Shown: positions 12,162 through 24,600 of the stretch, piece by piece
Layout: every line of letters begins with the position of its first letter
Position numbering within the stretch: the stretch's first letter is position 1
DNA from: Hofstenia miamia
Taxonomy: Eukaryota > Xenacoelomorpha > Acoela
Assembly (NCBI GenBank): GCA_004352715.1
Contig: SCFE01000053.1
Location: 1,300,530 to 1,364,529 of the forward strand
Direction of reading: 5' to 3'
Length of the DNA: 64,000 nucleotides
Notes under the pieces: generated by a model
Database searches by the model: none
The model's input: only the letters and a program-made list of their open reading frames with translations
What the model was told of the DNA's origin: nothing
Translations under genes and position numbers: made by a program

Positions 12162-12545
12162 AGGACCCTGTGCCAATGGGACACCCTGCAGTTCTTGTTA
12201 CACCTCTGGCTATTTGCCATGTGGAAATGGATGGATTCCATTAAACACCATCTAGTGACAAAATGATTTTGACAAAACTGAATTGAGTAAATTAATTTTT
12301 TGATGTAATTTTTCACTTCTGAATTCAAGTAATGGGGCAAAGTGACTTGAAATGTTTTTGACAAAATTAAATTGAGCAAAATAATTTTCAGACAAAGCTT
12401 TTACTTTTGAATTCTAGGATTTAGGTAAACTGAAGCAATTAATGGCAAGGTTCAGATGGTGGCCAATAGAATCCGTCCATTTCCACATGGCAAATAGCCA
12501 GAGGTGTTACAAGAACTGCAGGGTGTCCCATTGGCACAGGGCCTC
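12162..12545. mobile_element. MITE with ~90-bp inverted repeats
   Basis: The arms at about 12162-12255 and 12454-12545 are near-perfect inverse copies (core CCCTGTGCCAATGGGACACC, then CTGCAGTTCTTG and GCTATTTGCCATGTGG). The internal ~200 bp contains a diverged direct duplication beginning 'ttttgacaaaa'. No target duplication is evident. The right end abuts the stop codon of the proposed tetraspanin TM4 exon. No coding capacity; superfamily unknown. Confidence 0.85.
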
Positions 12546-12645
12546 AGCATTCTGTACTAAAAAGACTAAAAATGACAAAACTGCCAATTACATTTAATCC
12601 AACCAGAATATTAGAGCCTAGTATTGGAATACTCAAATATGTACA
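12544..12645 (-). CDS. Candidate tetraspanin exon 7 (TM4 and stop)
   Basis: The frame after a weak acceptor 'atttggatag' reads CTYLSIPILG, then a hydrophobic stretch (NILVGLNVIGSFVIFSLF) and STEC before a TGA whose last base coincides with the MITE end. Hydrophobicity, phase and a leading cysteine fit TM4. The acceptor is poor. An alternative exon with a strong acceptor begins at 12827 (QNLHENCTLISL) and could lie between exons 6 and 7. Confidence 0.35.
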   Translation of the reverse strand, partial: CTYLSIPILGSNILVGLNVIGSFVIFSLFSTEC

Positions 12646-15600
12646 CTATCCAAATATATTCAAATGTTCAAATATGGGGAAGCACCAATATTTAAATTTT
12701 TTTTTCATAATTTTTAATGAGTTCACAACAAAAATTGCATATATGCATGCATTAAAACTCCATCATCAATCAACAGTTACATAGGCATGAACAGACTTAT
12801 AAGTGTGCAGTTCTCATGAAGGTTTTGCTGAAAAAACTAATTAAAAATTTAGTATGCAATCTAGTTAAATTATGTGAATATATTTTTATGATATTACTTT
12901 TATATTCTATGTTACTAGTACACTTAGCTTAATAAACAGACTAATTAAGCGAACATACATTTGTGTGAACCTTTCCTGCAGTTTGATAACATTGGTGTAT
13001 ATTCAATTCTGTAGGTGCAAACTTAAAATCATCTATGTATGTATCAATAGCTGCGTCATTTAACACACAACAAGTTTCTGGCCATTTCTAAAACACAGAA
13101 TTATTGACATCATAAATAAAAACTAATAGAAAATGACATGATTCGCAGATTGAAATGCAATGCCTTTTGGTTGAAATATTTCAGAACTTGAATCATGCAT
13201 TGTGATGTGGGCTGTTTTTGGAATACATGTATATTTTTAAGTCAAAATATTCAATTCAGTATAATTTGACTACATAAGTATTATATTTAATAAACTTATA
13301 AAATTCATTAGGAATAAGGAGATAAAATTTACAGGCATAGAATTATTTAATAATTTTTAAGAGTATCTATCAAAAGTAAATACTGAATGTACATGGTTGA
13401 TTAGATTATTCATTTTTTTACAAACTCAATTGTTTGATTGGAATCATGTTGTTTGCTTGTCCAATCCTATTATTAATTATTAAAATAAATTATATTAAAA
13501 TAAATATATTAAAAATTATAGTATCATGAATACAAGGACCTCGCACTATTCAACAGGCAAAGATAGTAAAAAGGTGGGAATTTTTAAAATGGCATCAACA
13601 AATCATAAAACAACTACTCAATGAATCTTGAAAATAAGTGTTTCATTGCTAAGCTGCAGAAGGACCACAATGGTGGAAAAATATTCCTATTTAATGGTTG
13701 TCTAGAAGTCTGAAACTTCCAGAATGTGACCAACGAATTTTTCCATAAAATAAATGAAAAAGTTTACAAACAATAAATTAGAATTTCTTAAAGACAAATA
13801 AATGGTAATGTACATTTGGACGGACCCATTTTATCAACCATATACAGTTAAACATGGATTTTCATATTTATAAGGTATAGAAATGCTTATACTACAGGTA
13901 ATTGTTATTACAGCATGTGGTTCAAGGATCCAAAAATGGGGATGCATGTCATGTGGACAATAACTAGGGTAAACAGTTTAAACATCCTAAAAGATCCGTT
14001 AAACAATTAAATAGAAAACTGCGAATTCTTGCTTTTAGTAAATTTGGTATGAAAAAATATAAATAATAAATATATTCGGGTTCCCATGCTAGGCAACCAA
14101 ATTAGGGAGTCCGGCAATCACTTAACAGTGCATTTGCTCAGTGTATTAGGACTTGTCAACAAATCAAGCCAAACTTGAGCACTGCATTGGATATGCAACT
14201 AGCTCAAACAAGTCTTTACTAAGCCAAGCAAATTTATAGTTCTGATTATTAATTTTTTTATGCAGATTCGTCTTATTTTTTCATTCAATATACCTTTGCT
14301 TATAATCTTATTTTAAAATGTGTATTAAATAATAGGAAAAGCTATGCAAAAAATTCTGAAAGCGCAATAATTTTAAAAAAATATTGAGCTAAAACAAGCT
14401 TCATTTAAGTGAATGGTTCTATGTGGCAAGCTGAACTGAGCCGAGCTGAGAAAAGCCGAAAATACTCAAAAGTAAAACGATCCAAGCTTACAAAATTCAG
14501 CTTGTTGACAAGTCTGATTCTATATATTTGCACATCTGTACATTACTCTCTTACAAATATTGTACTTTCTTACATATTGTTTACCACTACAATAAATTCT
14601 TGTTCTACATGATTAGTAGCTAAGAAAGTGTACCAATATTACTTACTAATGAAAAGGAAGTAGGAAATAAAGATTTGTTCTTCAAGAGTTTTTCTCATAT
14701 TAGTTTTAATCCCGAAAGAGTTAATCAATGAAACCCATTTTCGAACCATGTGGAAAAACTATACAATTCGTCACAGCAGCAAAAGATCTTTTAGGGGATA
14801 CATCCTCAAAAAATTGGAAATATTTAAGAACAAGTTAATTGAGCCATGGATTTCTATAACACTACTAGGATGTGAACTGCGAAATAATTCGTTGAAGTAA
14901 TTGACCAATTGTGGCTGAGATAATCTAACCACAAGCGAGGGTAATTCTATTAATCATATTTCCATTCAATTAGTGCACGCTCATAAACAGTCTATAGCAG
15001 GTGCAATGGTATACAAATGCGNTTCAGCAACATGTGGGAACAAAGTTGTTGATTTTGAATCGTTTAATCATCTTGGATTACCTGGTCGAAATATTACGAA
15101 AGTAACTCAAGTTCTTAATATCTTAGCTAGTTTGAAAAACATGTCTGCCGAAAATCTTGTTTATAGTGTTAACAAAGAAGAGTGCCTAAACACTAAGTTA
15201 AACGCTATTCAAAATAATTTGCTAACCTGTATGGAGCTCTGCATTGATCAAAGACAAAAGATTCTCTTGATTTTATTGCTGAACAGGTTTTGATCTTAAA
15301 AAACTTTCGTCAAAAACGATACTCAAATGCTTTGCTAGGGTAAATGATTTTTTTTCACTTATTGTTCGCAGAGTTTTCAATTGTATTATGAAAAATTTCA
15401 CAAAGGAGCTTAATTTCAATTTGTACATTAAAAACAAAAATAAGTCAAAAATTAAAAAATTGTCAAAAACTTTGTAGAATAAATAGTTTCTTCTTATTTT
15501 TACAATAATAATGTATCAAGTAATAGTGTCTGTTACACATATCAATTTATTTTAGCAATTGTAAAAATTTAACTTTTTTGCCATTCAGCCACAATTAGTC

Positions 15601-18600
15601 ATTGCGTATTTCACAGTTCACATCCTGGTAGTGTTATAGAAATCCATGTTTGAGCACATTAATGGTCATTGGTCCCCTGGGGTGTAGCAAACCCCTGCTA
15701 ATGTTTGCACAGTTATTACTATTTATTTACTCAGTTCAGTTGGATGCCACTCAGTGACTTTTAACCATTTAGTCATCTCTACATGCAACAAAAATTCAAC
15801 GTTGTACTTACCACTGTACTTTAACTATTGTTTGAATATTGTTGGAAGCTCTTCTGGGTGTGCAAACCGCATAGTTTAGCACCAAACAAATTGTTATTTT
15901 GGGCATTTCAGACAAATTTATAATGGATTGTCTGAGCTATTTTTCTTTTCACATACATGAACAGTAGTGATGAAGATGAGTGGGATAGCTTTCCTGATAC
16001 AGAAATGGCACAGACCCCTGACGCAGTCAAACCCACTGATTCAGATTTTGATCCAAATGTCCCAATTAAGGAAGATGATAGCTTGCCAGAAGAACAAGTT
16101 GATATTATCACCAAATTGAATCATAATATTAAATGCGATGACTCACCAAATTCAGTTTAAAGCACTATTTTGCAGGAAAGTTTTGAGAATCAGTCAGGCA
16201 TTCAATGGACTTTGAATCTTCCTTTATCAGCTGGGCAGCAGCCAAACTGAAAGCTTATCAATTTCAGAGATGCCTTTATGATGTGTTTTGAACATTGCAT
16301 GGATATTCTTGTACAGTACACGACTTACACAGGAGGAGGTTAGCCCAATCAAGCAAACTTCGCAAATAAATTTCAAATGGGTAAGCATTGATCCTGTGAA
16401 AATGAAAGTTTTTTTTGGCATTTATGGTCCTTTTGGGAGCATATGGTGATAATTATATATCAACAGAAGATATGTTCGACCAATTTATTGAGAAATAATG
16501 GATTGGAAGTGCTTCAACAAATAAAATCAGCAATCCAAATGGATGACTTTCTCCATCAAGACCGGACAGAGGCACTCGCCCTAGTTCATTATTTTTTAGA
16601 CATTTTCAATAAAACACTTCTGCAATACTATACACCAGGCCCAAATTTGACAATAGATGAGCAATTGATTGAGTTTTCTGGGAGAGTCAAATTCAAACAA
16701 TACATTCGCTCAAAACCCGGGATGTTTGGAATTAATTTTTTTGGATTTGTGATGCAGATAATTGGTATTGTTTGAATGGTTTCCCATACAATGGATCGGG
16801 AACTGCTGGGCCAACTGATCAAAATACTACAGCAGATGCAATTGTTAGGCATTTGATGGAACCGTTTTTGGGATCTGGCAGAAATTTGACTAGCGATAAC
16901 TGGTTCACAAGTTACAACACCATTCAAAAACTGTTGGAAAAGCGAATAACATACATGGGAACAATAAGCAAAAACCAAAAATGTGTTGCAAGAGAACTGT
17001 TGACAACAAACAACCGTGTACGAGGAGATTCAAAAATATTTCATGATGGCAAACGCACTTTCCTATGTTCATATTGGGATAAAGGCAACAAACCAGTTCT
17101 GCTATTATATTCTTTTGTAGTTTATTGCAAAACTCTGCCAAATAAGCCCGAAACTGTACTCTTTTACAAAAAAACGAAATCAGGCGTAGATTTTATGGAC
17201 AAATGGTCAGAACTCTTATGACTCATTGAAAGTGTTGACATTAGCCATTTTCAGTTCTTTGCAACACTTTGGATATTGCTATCCTAAATTCTTCTATTAT
17301 GCGGTTAAAGAAAATCCATCCTACAACAGAGAAACAACGTTTTCACAAATGCCTTGCCTTGAAGGTTGCTTACCAATTAGGGCACGTTCAGCTAATTCAT
17401 AGAAAAAGTATGACAAGATTGTCGTATAAAGTGCGGTCAACCATTCGGGAGAGTTTGGGAGAAAACGCGGAGCAAGAAACCACTGCAATGATTGGTTTGC
17501 AAAGACAAAGTTCCCAAAAAGATGCCAAGATCGACTGATAAAAAAATTCCTATCAGTTTACTGCATGCTTGAAGCCAATGTGTTTGACCTGTACAGTTTG
17601 ATTTTCTGTGGATTGTTTGGCAAATCAAATTTTCAGTGACTAATCTGAATAATTTGTAGTTTTTGTTTGAGTAAACTAGTTAAGTTTTGTCTTTTACTGG
17701 TAGTTATTTATTGGGGTTCTGTAACCCCTTAGGGACCATAACACCATATTTTTGTTAGGGACCAACAACCTTTAAATATTTCTTATTGTGGATAAAATAA
17801 TATTTTTTCGTATTCTCTGTGCAGATTGACACAAACAGAAAATTTCGTATCTTGCTTTTTTCAAAATGTTGATTCAGTATCTGCAGATGTTATCATTGGT
17901 ATAGTCGATGACACGTTGAATATTTAAATTGTCAGTGTGAACATTTTGCATACTTCTCACTGATGTGGTATCCTACCTGAAAATACGACGGACGTTCTTA
18001 AAGGTTCTGTACATACCACCGAGATGCAATTTATTTGGGCCATTTGATCCACTGTGCAGTGCATGCATATTTAAAATTTATAACGTTATCGCACGAGTTA
18101 AAAAATAACTGTTGAAAACTGCACATGAGCAAACGCTTTCCATAATGCAAGCCTTATTAATACTGCCACAACCCATTGTAACATGATTTCACGGCTTAGC
18201 GCCAAATTTTTCTGCATAGAAAAGTTTAAACATGGAAGGAAGTTATTCTAAGAAGTGACAATGAGGATGGATTGCTCATAAAGAGCAAAGATGCAGGAAA
18301 CAATGTAAATTTACCAGCCAAATTTGCAAAAAATGTGTAGGTATGGAAAACTTTCAACTCAGGCTTTGGTGACAGAAAATAAAGTGAAGACTATTAAGTT
18401 GTCAAGGGATCCCTTGCAACAAATGTCAAGTAAATTAATATCTAGTGAACGTGACAATATTTTACACTATATGGAACAGCAAGTCAATTAATTAAAAGAT
18501 CAATTAGAGATCCAATCTACTTCAAAGTATCCGGAGATGTGGAAATAAGCATTCGACGCTGAAAAATATGCTGAGAAGTGAGAGAGACTTTGCTGTCGGT

Positions 18601-21600
18601 ACTGTCGAAAATTATTTTGTAGCATACTTGGACAATTTTGTAGAATAAATGTCATTTATTCGTACTTGTTTCAATTTTTAAGTTGAATTACGCAAATTTT
18701 AGGTTAAATATTGTTAGAAGTTTAGATCTAAGAAAAAATTCATACGGCAAAATGTGTTCGCCCTAGTGAAACGCGTGGATTTTTCATAAAATTTGGAGAC
18801 TTTTACGACAGAAGTAAGTAGACATTTTCTTTTGAAAAAGTTTCATTGTGCATTTCGAATATTTGTCTGATTTGACATAATTGATAGATAATAATGAAAT
18901 GTTGACCTGTAATCTGAAGTTTTGTTTTAAGTCTAAAATTAGGAGGTAGTGCAAGAATATACCCGCAAAACTGTAAACCTAAAATTAAAGAAACCTAAGC
19001 GTCTGTACCAAATTTTATAATTAACGCTTAAGAACTTAGATCGCGAGAGCTATAATACTTACTTAGTTTTCCATAAGGCAATGTAGAGAAATTTAGTAAT
19101 TCAAAAAATACATACAACAATTAAGAAAAAATTTATTGTTAATGCTATTATAATATATTAAAATTAAATGTCAAATACATAGAAAATTTACTTTTTTGAC
19201 TACTTCCTCATTGAACGAGATTAGTGAATCATTTGACGAATACCATGAACTTTCCAACCAATCAAATTCAGAAAAAACTCCACAACAACCATACTAAAAT
19301 AACACATACATTATTGATAACGATAAAAAAGTATATAAAAATTTAAAAAAGGTTGGTATAACTAGGAAAAAACAGGCGCATAAATATCAAAATAAGCTTC
19401 AGGTTGGTCTTAGAGCTGCAGTTAAACAATACCCGTAAGTTAAATCTCAAATGTAAACTAGTGCTGTGGGGGTAGGCAAACCTTGCTAACGCTGCCCGGC
19501 CGTCTCATTAAAGCGCATGACTGTATCTGTACTCACGCAATACCTGTAATTAGTAAGCCCATTAGTGATGTACAGGCACAAAGTGCTACCGACGGACACC
19601 CGTTAAGCACAATTATCGGGTACGGGTAAACTTATTTCTGCTTCCCATTATATGTATCTAAAATATGATTTTTTTCAAAACAAATTATAAATAAAATATT
19701 GAGAAATTTGACAATTAATAAACTATAATTGCCTTTGAAAATGTATTGAAAATTCTAAAATTATTTGCTAGCAGCTAAGAAGATTTCACTTTCCAGTACG
19801 TATAAGAAAGTATTTTTTGTATTAAAAAGGTTCTGCACGCACATCGCTAATACCCATACTCGAACGCAGTTCCATTACTAAATTCAAACCCAGTTACATA
19901 CTGCAAAATATATTGATTTAATCGTTTTGCAATCGGTTTAAAGAAAAAAGATTAAAATTGCAACTATTAGTACATTTATTGCACAGAGAAGAGATAGGGT
20001 ACTTTAATATTTAAATAACCTTATGTGTACTACACATTAACCACTAGCTCATCTACTCAAAACTACTAGAGTTTAAACATTGTTTGGGTAAAATTCAATT
20101 CAAATGAAATATTTTTTTGTATTAAAGAACTTTACTTCAATTTTCCTTTATGGACAAATCTCATTTAAATGTGTGTTTAAGCGTTCAAGGACAAAGTCGT
20201 TAATTTTCCAATTTGAACAATTGACTCCTAATTTTTTCCTTTACCCATACCCGCACAGCCCTACGTCAAATAATTTCGAAAAAGCCGAAATATAAAAAAA
20301 TATTCTTTTGAATGACGATTAAATGAATTCCTAGAATTTTGTAGGATTCAAATGAATTACTAAAGATTAGTACGTGATATAATTAATGAAATCTTGATTT
20401 AGATTTTGTGCTCAGCTAAACTTTGGTTGAATACGATTATCAGGAAACTTTCAATGTTCAATGGAAATCATGTAATAAGCATTCAAAGCGTAATATTACT
20501 TTCACAACAAAAACTGCCTTGAATTATGTACATTTTGTACAATCTATATGAATTTGTTCTGTTGACATACAGAAACCTGATTCTTTATAGTTTGATAATA
20601 AAGCTAATGTTGATATTCGGGAGGAATACACCCGCAGAAATTTCATTATATATAAGGTCTATTTTTTCTCAGTTGAATTTAACAAAAGTTCAAATTAACC
20701 CCATGTATTTCGTCACATATATTTAAACAAGATACAAGGAACTAAACACATTGGTTTTAAATTAATATTATATTTTTTATTCGATAATAACACAAAAATT
20801 AATTCCTCAATAATGAATTGCATTATTTTTGTTTATAATTGAATAATGATTAATAATTTTACGTAATCTAAAAAGCTTATATGTAGAAAAATATTTATGG
20901 TAACTCTATTTCCTAACTTTCTTTAAAATCAGTATAAGCCGATGCAGTATCAAGAATAAATCTGAAGCGGAGACAGAGTTAGCAAAGTCGCCAACATAAA
21001 TATGAGCTTTGCGCGGAAGACGTGTAAGTGAACTAACTGAGACAATGGGACGTTGGCAGGTTGAATTAGCACCAAGGATTTGACGAGGACGAGTATTATG
21101 AAGATGAGTAGGCAATGAAATGGTCTTTTCAGGCACGGGTGGCAGCATAGACGGGGGCAACAGCAGGAAGATTAGGAGAAGGGATGGCATTTGAGGAGTA
21201 GCCCTGTAGGAAAACATTTGCGATTTAAGGGATGAAACATCAGACGTGAGTTTGGAAAGGGATTCTGTCAATGACGAAACAGCATTTGAAGGGGTGTCAG
21301 TTGTGGTGGACTTCACAAAGAGGAGACGGCTTGACGCAGAAGAGAAATAATGGCATTTTTCTTGAGAGCATCAACAACAGAGAAAAAATGAGAATCTGAG
21401 AAACGTCGGAGGTCTGAGAGCATGAGGTTTGCATACAGGGATTACTAGAATCTAGTTAAATATATGACAGGTAGTCAAATCACTCCACACATAGAGTTTA
21501 ATCATCTCATTTTACGTGTAGTTTCACTACGGTATATTTGATAGGTGTCTTCGTAATGATGCCTACAGAGATACCAAGTTATGAACGAAATCTTGTCATT

Positions 21601-24600
21601 AAATACTATTGAACAAGATTTTCAAGACTACATGGTATATGAAAGTGTACAGGCTACCAACAAAGCGTGAGACAGGGAGACCACGAAAAGCCAGTAAATT
21701 ATTCATAAGATCCAGAATATGCCCCTATTTGACAGCTAGAAAATTGAAAGCTGACTGGTTCGATGATAACTGCGATAAAACAAATACTATCCTAAAAACA
21801 AAGGATTGCAAGACTGACATGTTGTCATACATATGCACAAGCTATCGTTAAAGACTGGAGGAATGTGTTTCCTATAAATGTATTATAGAATGCCCAGTTA
21901 GTACGGCGTCCATCTGGCATGTTTAACTGATATAATTTAAAGAAGTTAATGATTTGGGATTGTATCCGATCATCGGGAAGCCATATATATTGGTTCGCAT
22001 AAAAAGAAATATGAATAGCATTCAATATGTTCATTTTATTATGGACCATTTCCATCTATGGCGGAAAGACATTATTGCCAACATAGACTCTTTTATGTAC
22101 AGAGGAACAAATTCTTTAAAGCTTCATACCCAAAATGGTGAAATAGAATCAATTTTTAAATATATATATATATATATATAATAAACATTTTGTTCCCTTA
22201 GTCGATTAATAAATGCGGATTTTCTGGACAAAAATGCACAAAATTATCCTAATAATTATGACTTATTATTACCGTCACTGTAACTTAGAGAAGTATTGAT
22301 TGTAAATCTTGCAGAAACCTGGAAAACTTTGATAATACATGTATTAATAATATTCAAAAAGCCTTCTCAAACATTATCTTAGGCTACCAAGTTGTAGCTT
22401 GTCAAATTTGCCAGCGAATATTTTTGTGCCCATAGTGCAAACAAATGATTAGAATATATTTTTGATTGAATCAGGATAATTTTGTTTACTTGATACAGCA
22501 TAAACACTAGTGTTCGAGTTCAAATATGGAATTTGCTGTATGCACACTGTCTTAGACGATGAGTTGAGTTGTCATGATTCAAATGAATGGCCAGCCAAGA
22601 AGCAAGACTACAGGAAATATTTGGGATGAACATTTCTTCCCGGATAAAATTTTGGTAAATTGGAAACTCATCAAATAGGAATTTTTTAATTTCACAATCA
22701 ATCATCTGTAAATGAGTATACTTGAATACATTTATTAACACAATAAGCAAATTTGTTAACTTTCTGATAAATGGGAGTAAATACTATAATGATTTAAAAT
22801 CCCAGTGTTAAATTTGCTTGCACTTTCGTTTAACGAACGATTATAGATGGAATAATATGCATTTTAAATTGTGCATTAAAGGCATACCTATGTTTTATAG
22901 AATTACCTTTATAGTAAAAGTAAATGTTAACTTGACAGTCTGAGTAAGCGTTCAAAATTTTAAAATAATTGATTTGGATAGATGTGTCACAGTTTAATTA
23001 GATTTCAGTCATGCCTGGAGCTAATCTTTCGCTTGATGATTTGCAAAATCTGCCAGACGCCCAATTCGCTTTAATGAAGGATACCATCATCTCTCTCCTT
23101 CGCCAAGCTGTCACCTCCGTTTCACGTTCACACCATTCTTCGAACGTCAGCCCTCCCAATGTGGTCTTGTCATCTCTTTCAGACTCTCTTGCTAAGCTCA
23201 CCTCCGATGTTTCGTCCATGCATTCTCAAATGTTCTCCTACAGTGCTGCTGCATCACGTACCATTACAAATCGTCCTAATCATCTTGCCCCACGCTCTGC
23301 TCCTGCTGCTGCTCTCTCTCCTGTGCTGTCACCTGCCCCTGAACAGTCTGGTCCACCGCCTACTCACCGCAATCATCGCCCTCGTCACGTCATTGGCACT
23401 AGTTCTTCCTGTAATCTCCCTGTTGTTCCGATTAGTTCTTTTCCTCGTCCTCCTCGTAAAGCTCACATCTATATCGGCCGTTTTGCTAATTCTGTTTCTG
23501 CATCTGATGTTGATGATCACCCCCGTTGCTCCTCTCCCCAATTTGATAACGTCCTTCCCATTCCACCACGTACGGTTTCTCCATTCCCCGCCTTTCACAT
23601 TGCCTGTAATCAAGAGTCTCATCTTGCTCTCATGGATCCTGAAGTGTGGTCAGATGGCCTCTTGATCCGATACTACCGTCTCCCCGATGCTGAGCGCAAA
23701 CCTTTTGGCCTTCTTCCCCGTCATCTTGATTGACTACCTGCAGCTCCTAGCTTGGTTCTCACTCCTAATCCCAACTCTGGTTTCTCTTTTTTGCTCGCCA
23801 ATGCTCACAGTCTTGTCTCATTAAACCGTCGTCTCAGTTTTTACAACTAGTTCTTACAGTCTCCTGTTGATTTCATTTTCATTACTGAAACCTGGCTTGA
23901 TCCTTCTCTTGCTGACAGTGTTGTTTTTCATAACTCCGCACTTGAAGTTCTCTGCCGTATGGATCGCTCTAGTGGTCGTCATGGTGGTGTTCTGATTGCC
24001 TCTCATTGCCCTAGCCTTGACATCCACCCCCTCTCCTTTGAGTCTTTTTCCTTTGACTCCTGGTGCGGTTGTGCCATTGTTCTCAGTAATCACATTGTTT
24101 CTCTTCTCTGTGTTTACAACCCTCCTTCCAGCAGTCCTTTTCATATTCCCCTTGCTGATTTTTCATCCATGCTTGCGTACTTTCATGATCAGTCTATCAC
24201 TCACTCTCGTAAACTTGGATTTCCCACTCCTCATCTGTGGTGACTTCAACCTCCCTAATGTTTGTTGGAATGCACTTGACTCTAACGACGCCTATGAATC
24301 CGCTGATCTGGATCTTTTTGCTTCCTACTCTCTTGAACAACTGGTATTTTCTCCTAATTCCCGCTCCTCCCTTCTTGACTTGGTTTTGTGCTCTCACCCT
24401 GATCGTATTTTTGACACCTCGGTGGTCCCTGTTTCGGTCAAACTGTCTGATCACTCATTTGTTCACTTCAGCCTGTCTGTCAATTCTATAACCCCATCTG
24501 CTTGTCCTGCCACTCCTCAATACGCTCGATCTAACAGTGACTTTGTATCTCTAAATGCTGCTCTCTCTTCTTCACTCCCCATTTTGAATGACTTTTTCTT

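Noticed and set aside
19307-19434. Plus-strand frame KVYKNLKKVGITRKKQAHKY ending at a GTAAGT donor
   Set aside because: It looks exon-like but lies next to the minus-strand CCG exon, has no acceptor and no partner exon; kept out as probable chance.
23159-23665. Leucine-rich overlapping frame inside LINE A ORF1 and similar frames at 23996-24715 and 25352-25903
   Set aside because: Out-of-frame translation of the C/T-rich LINE strand gives artificial Leu/Ser-rich products. Only the part of 23996-24715 carrying the GDFN motif is real LINE sequence.
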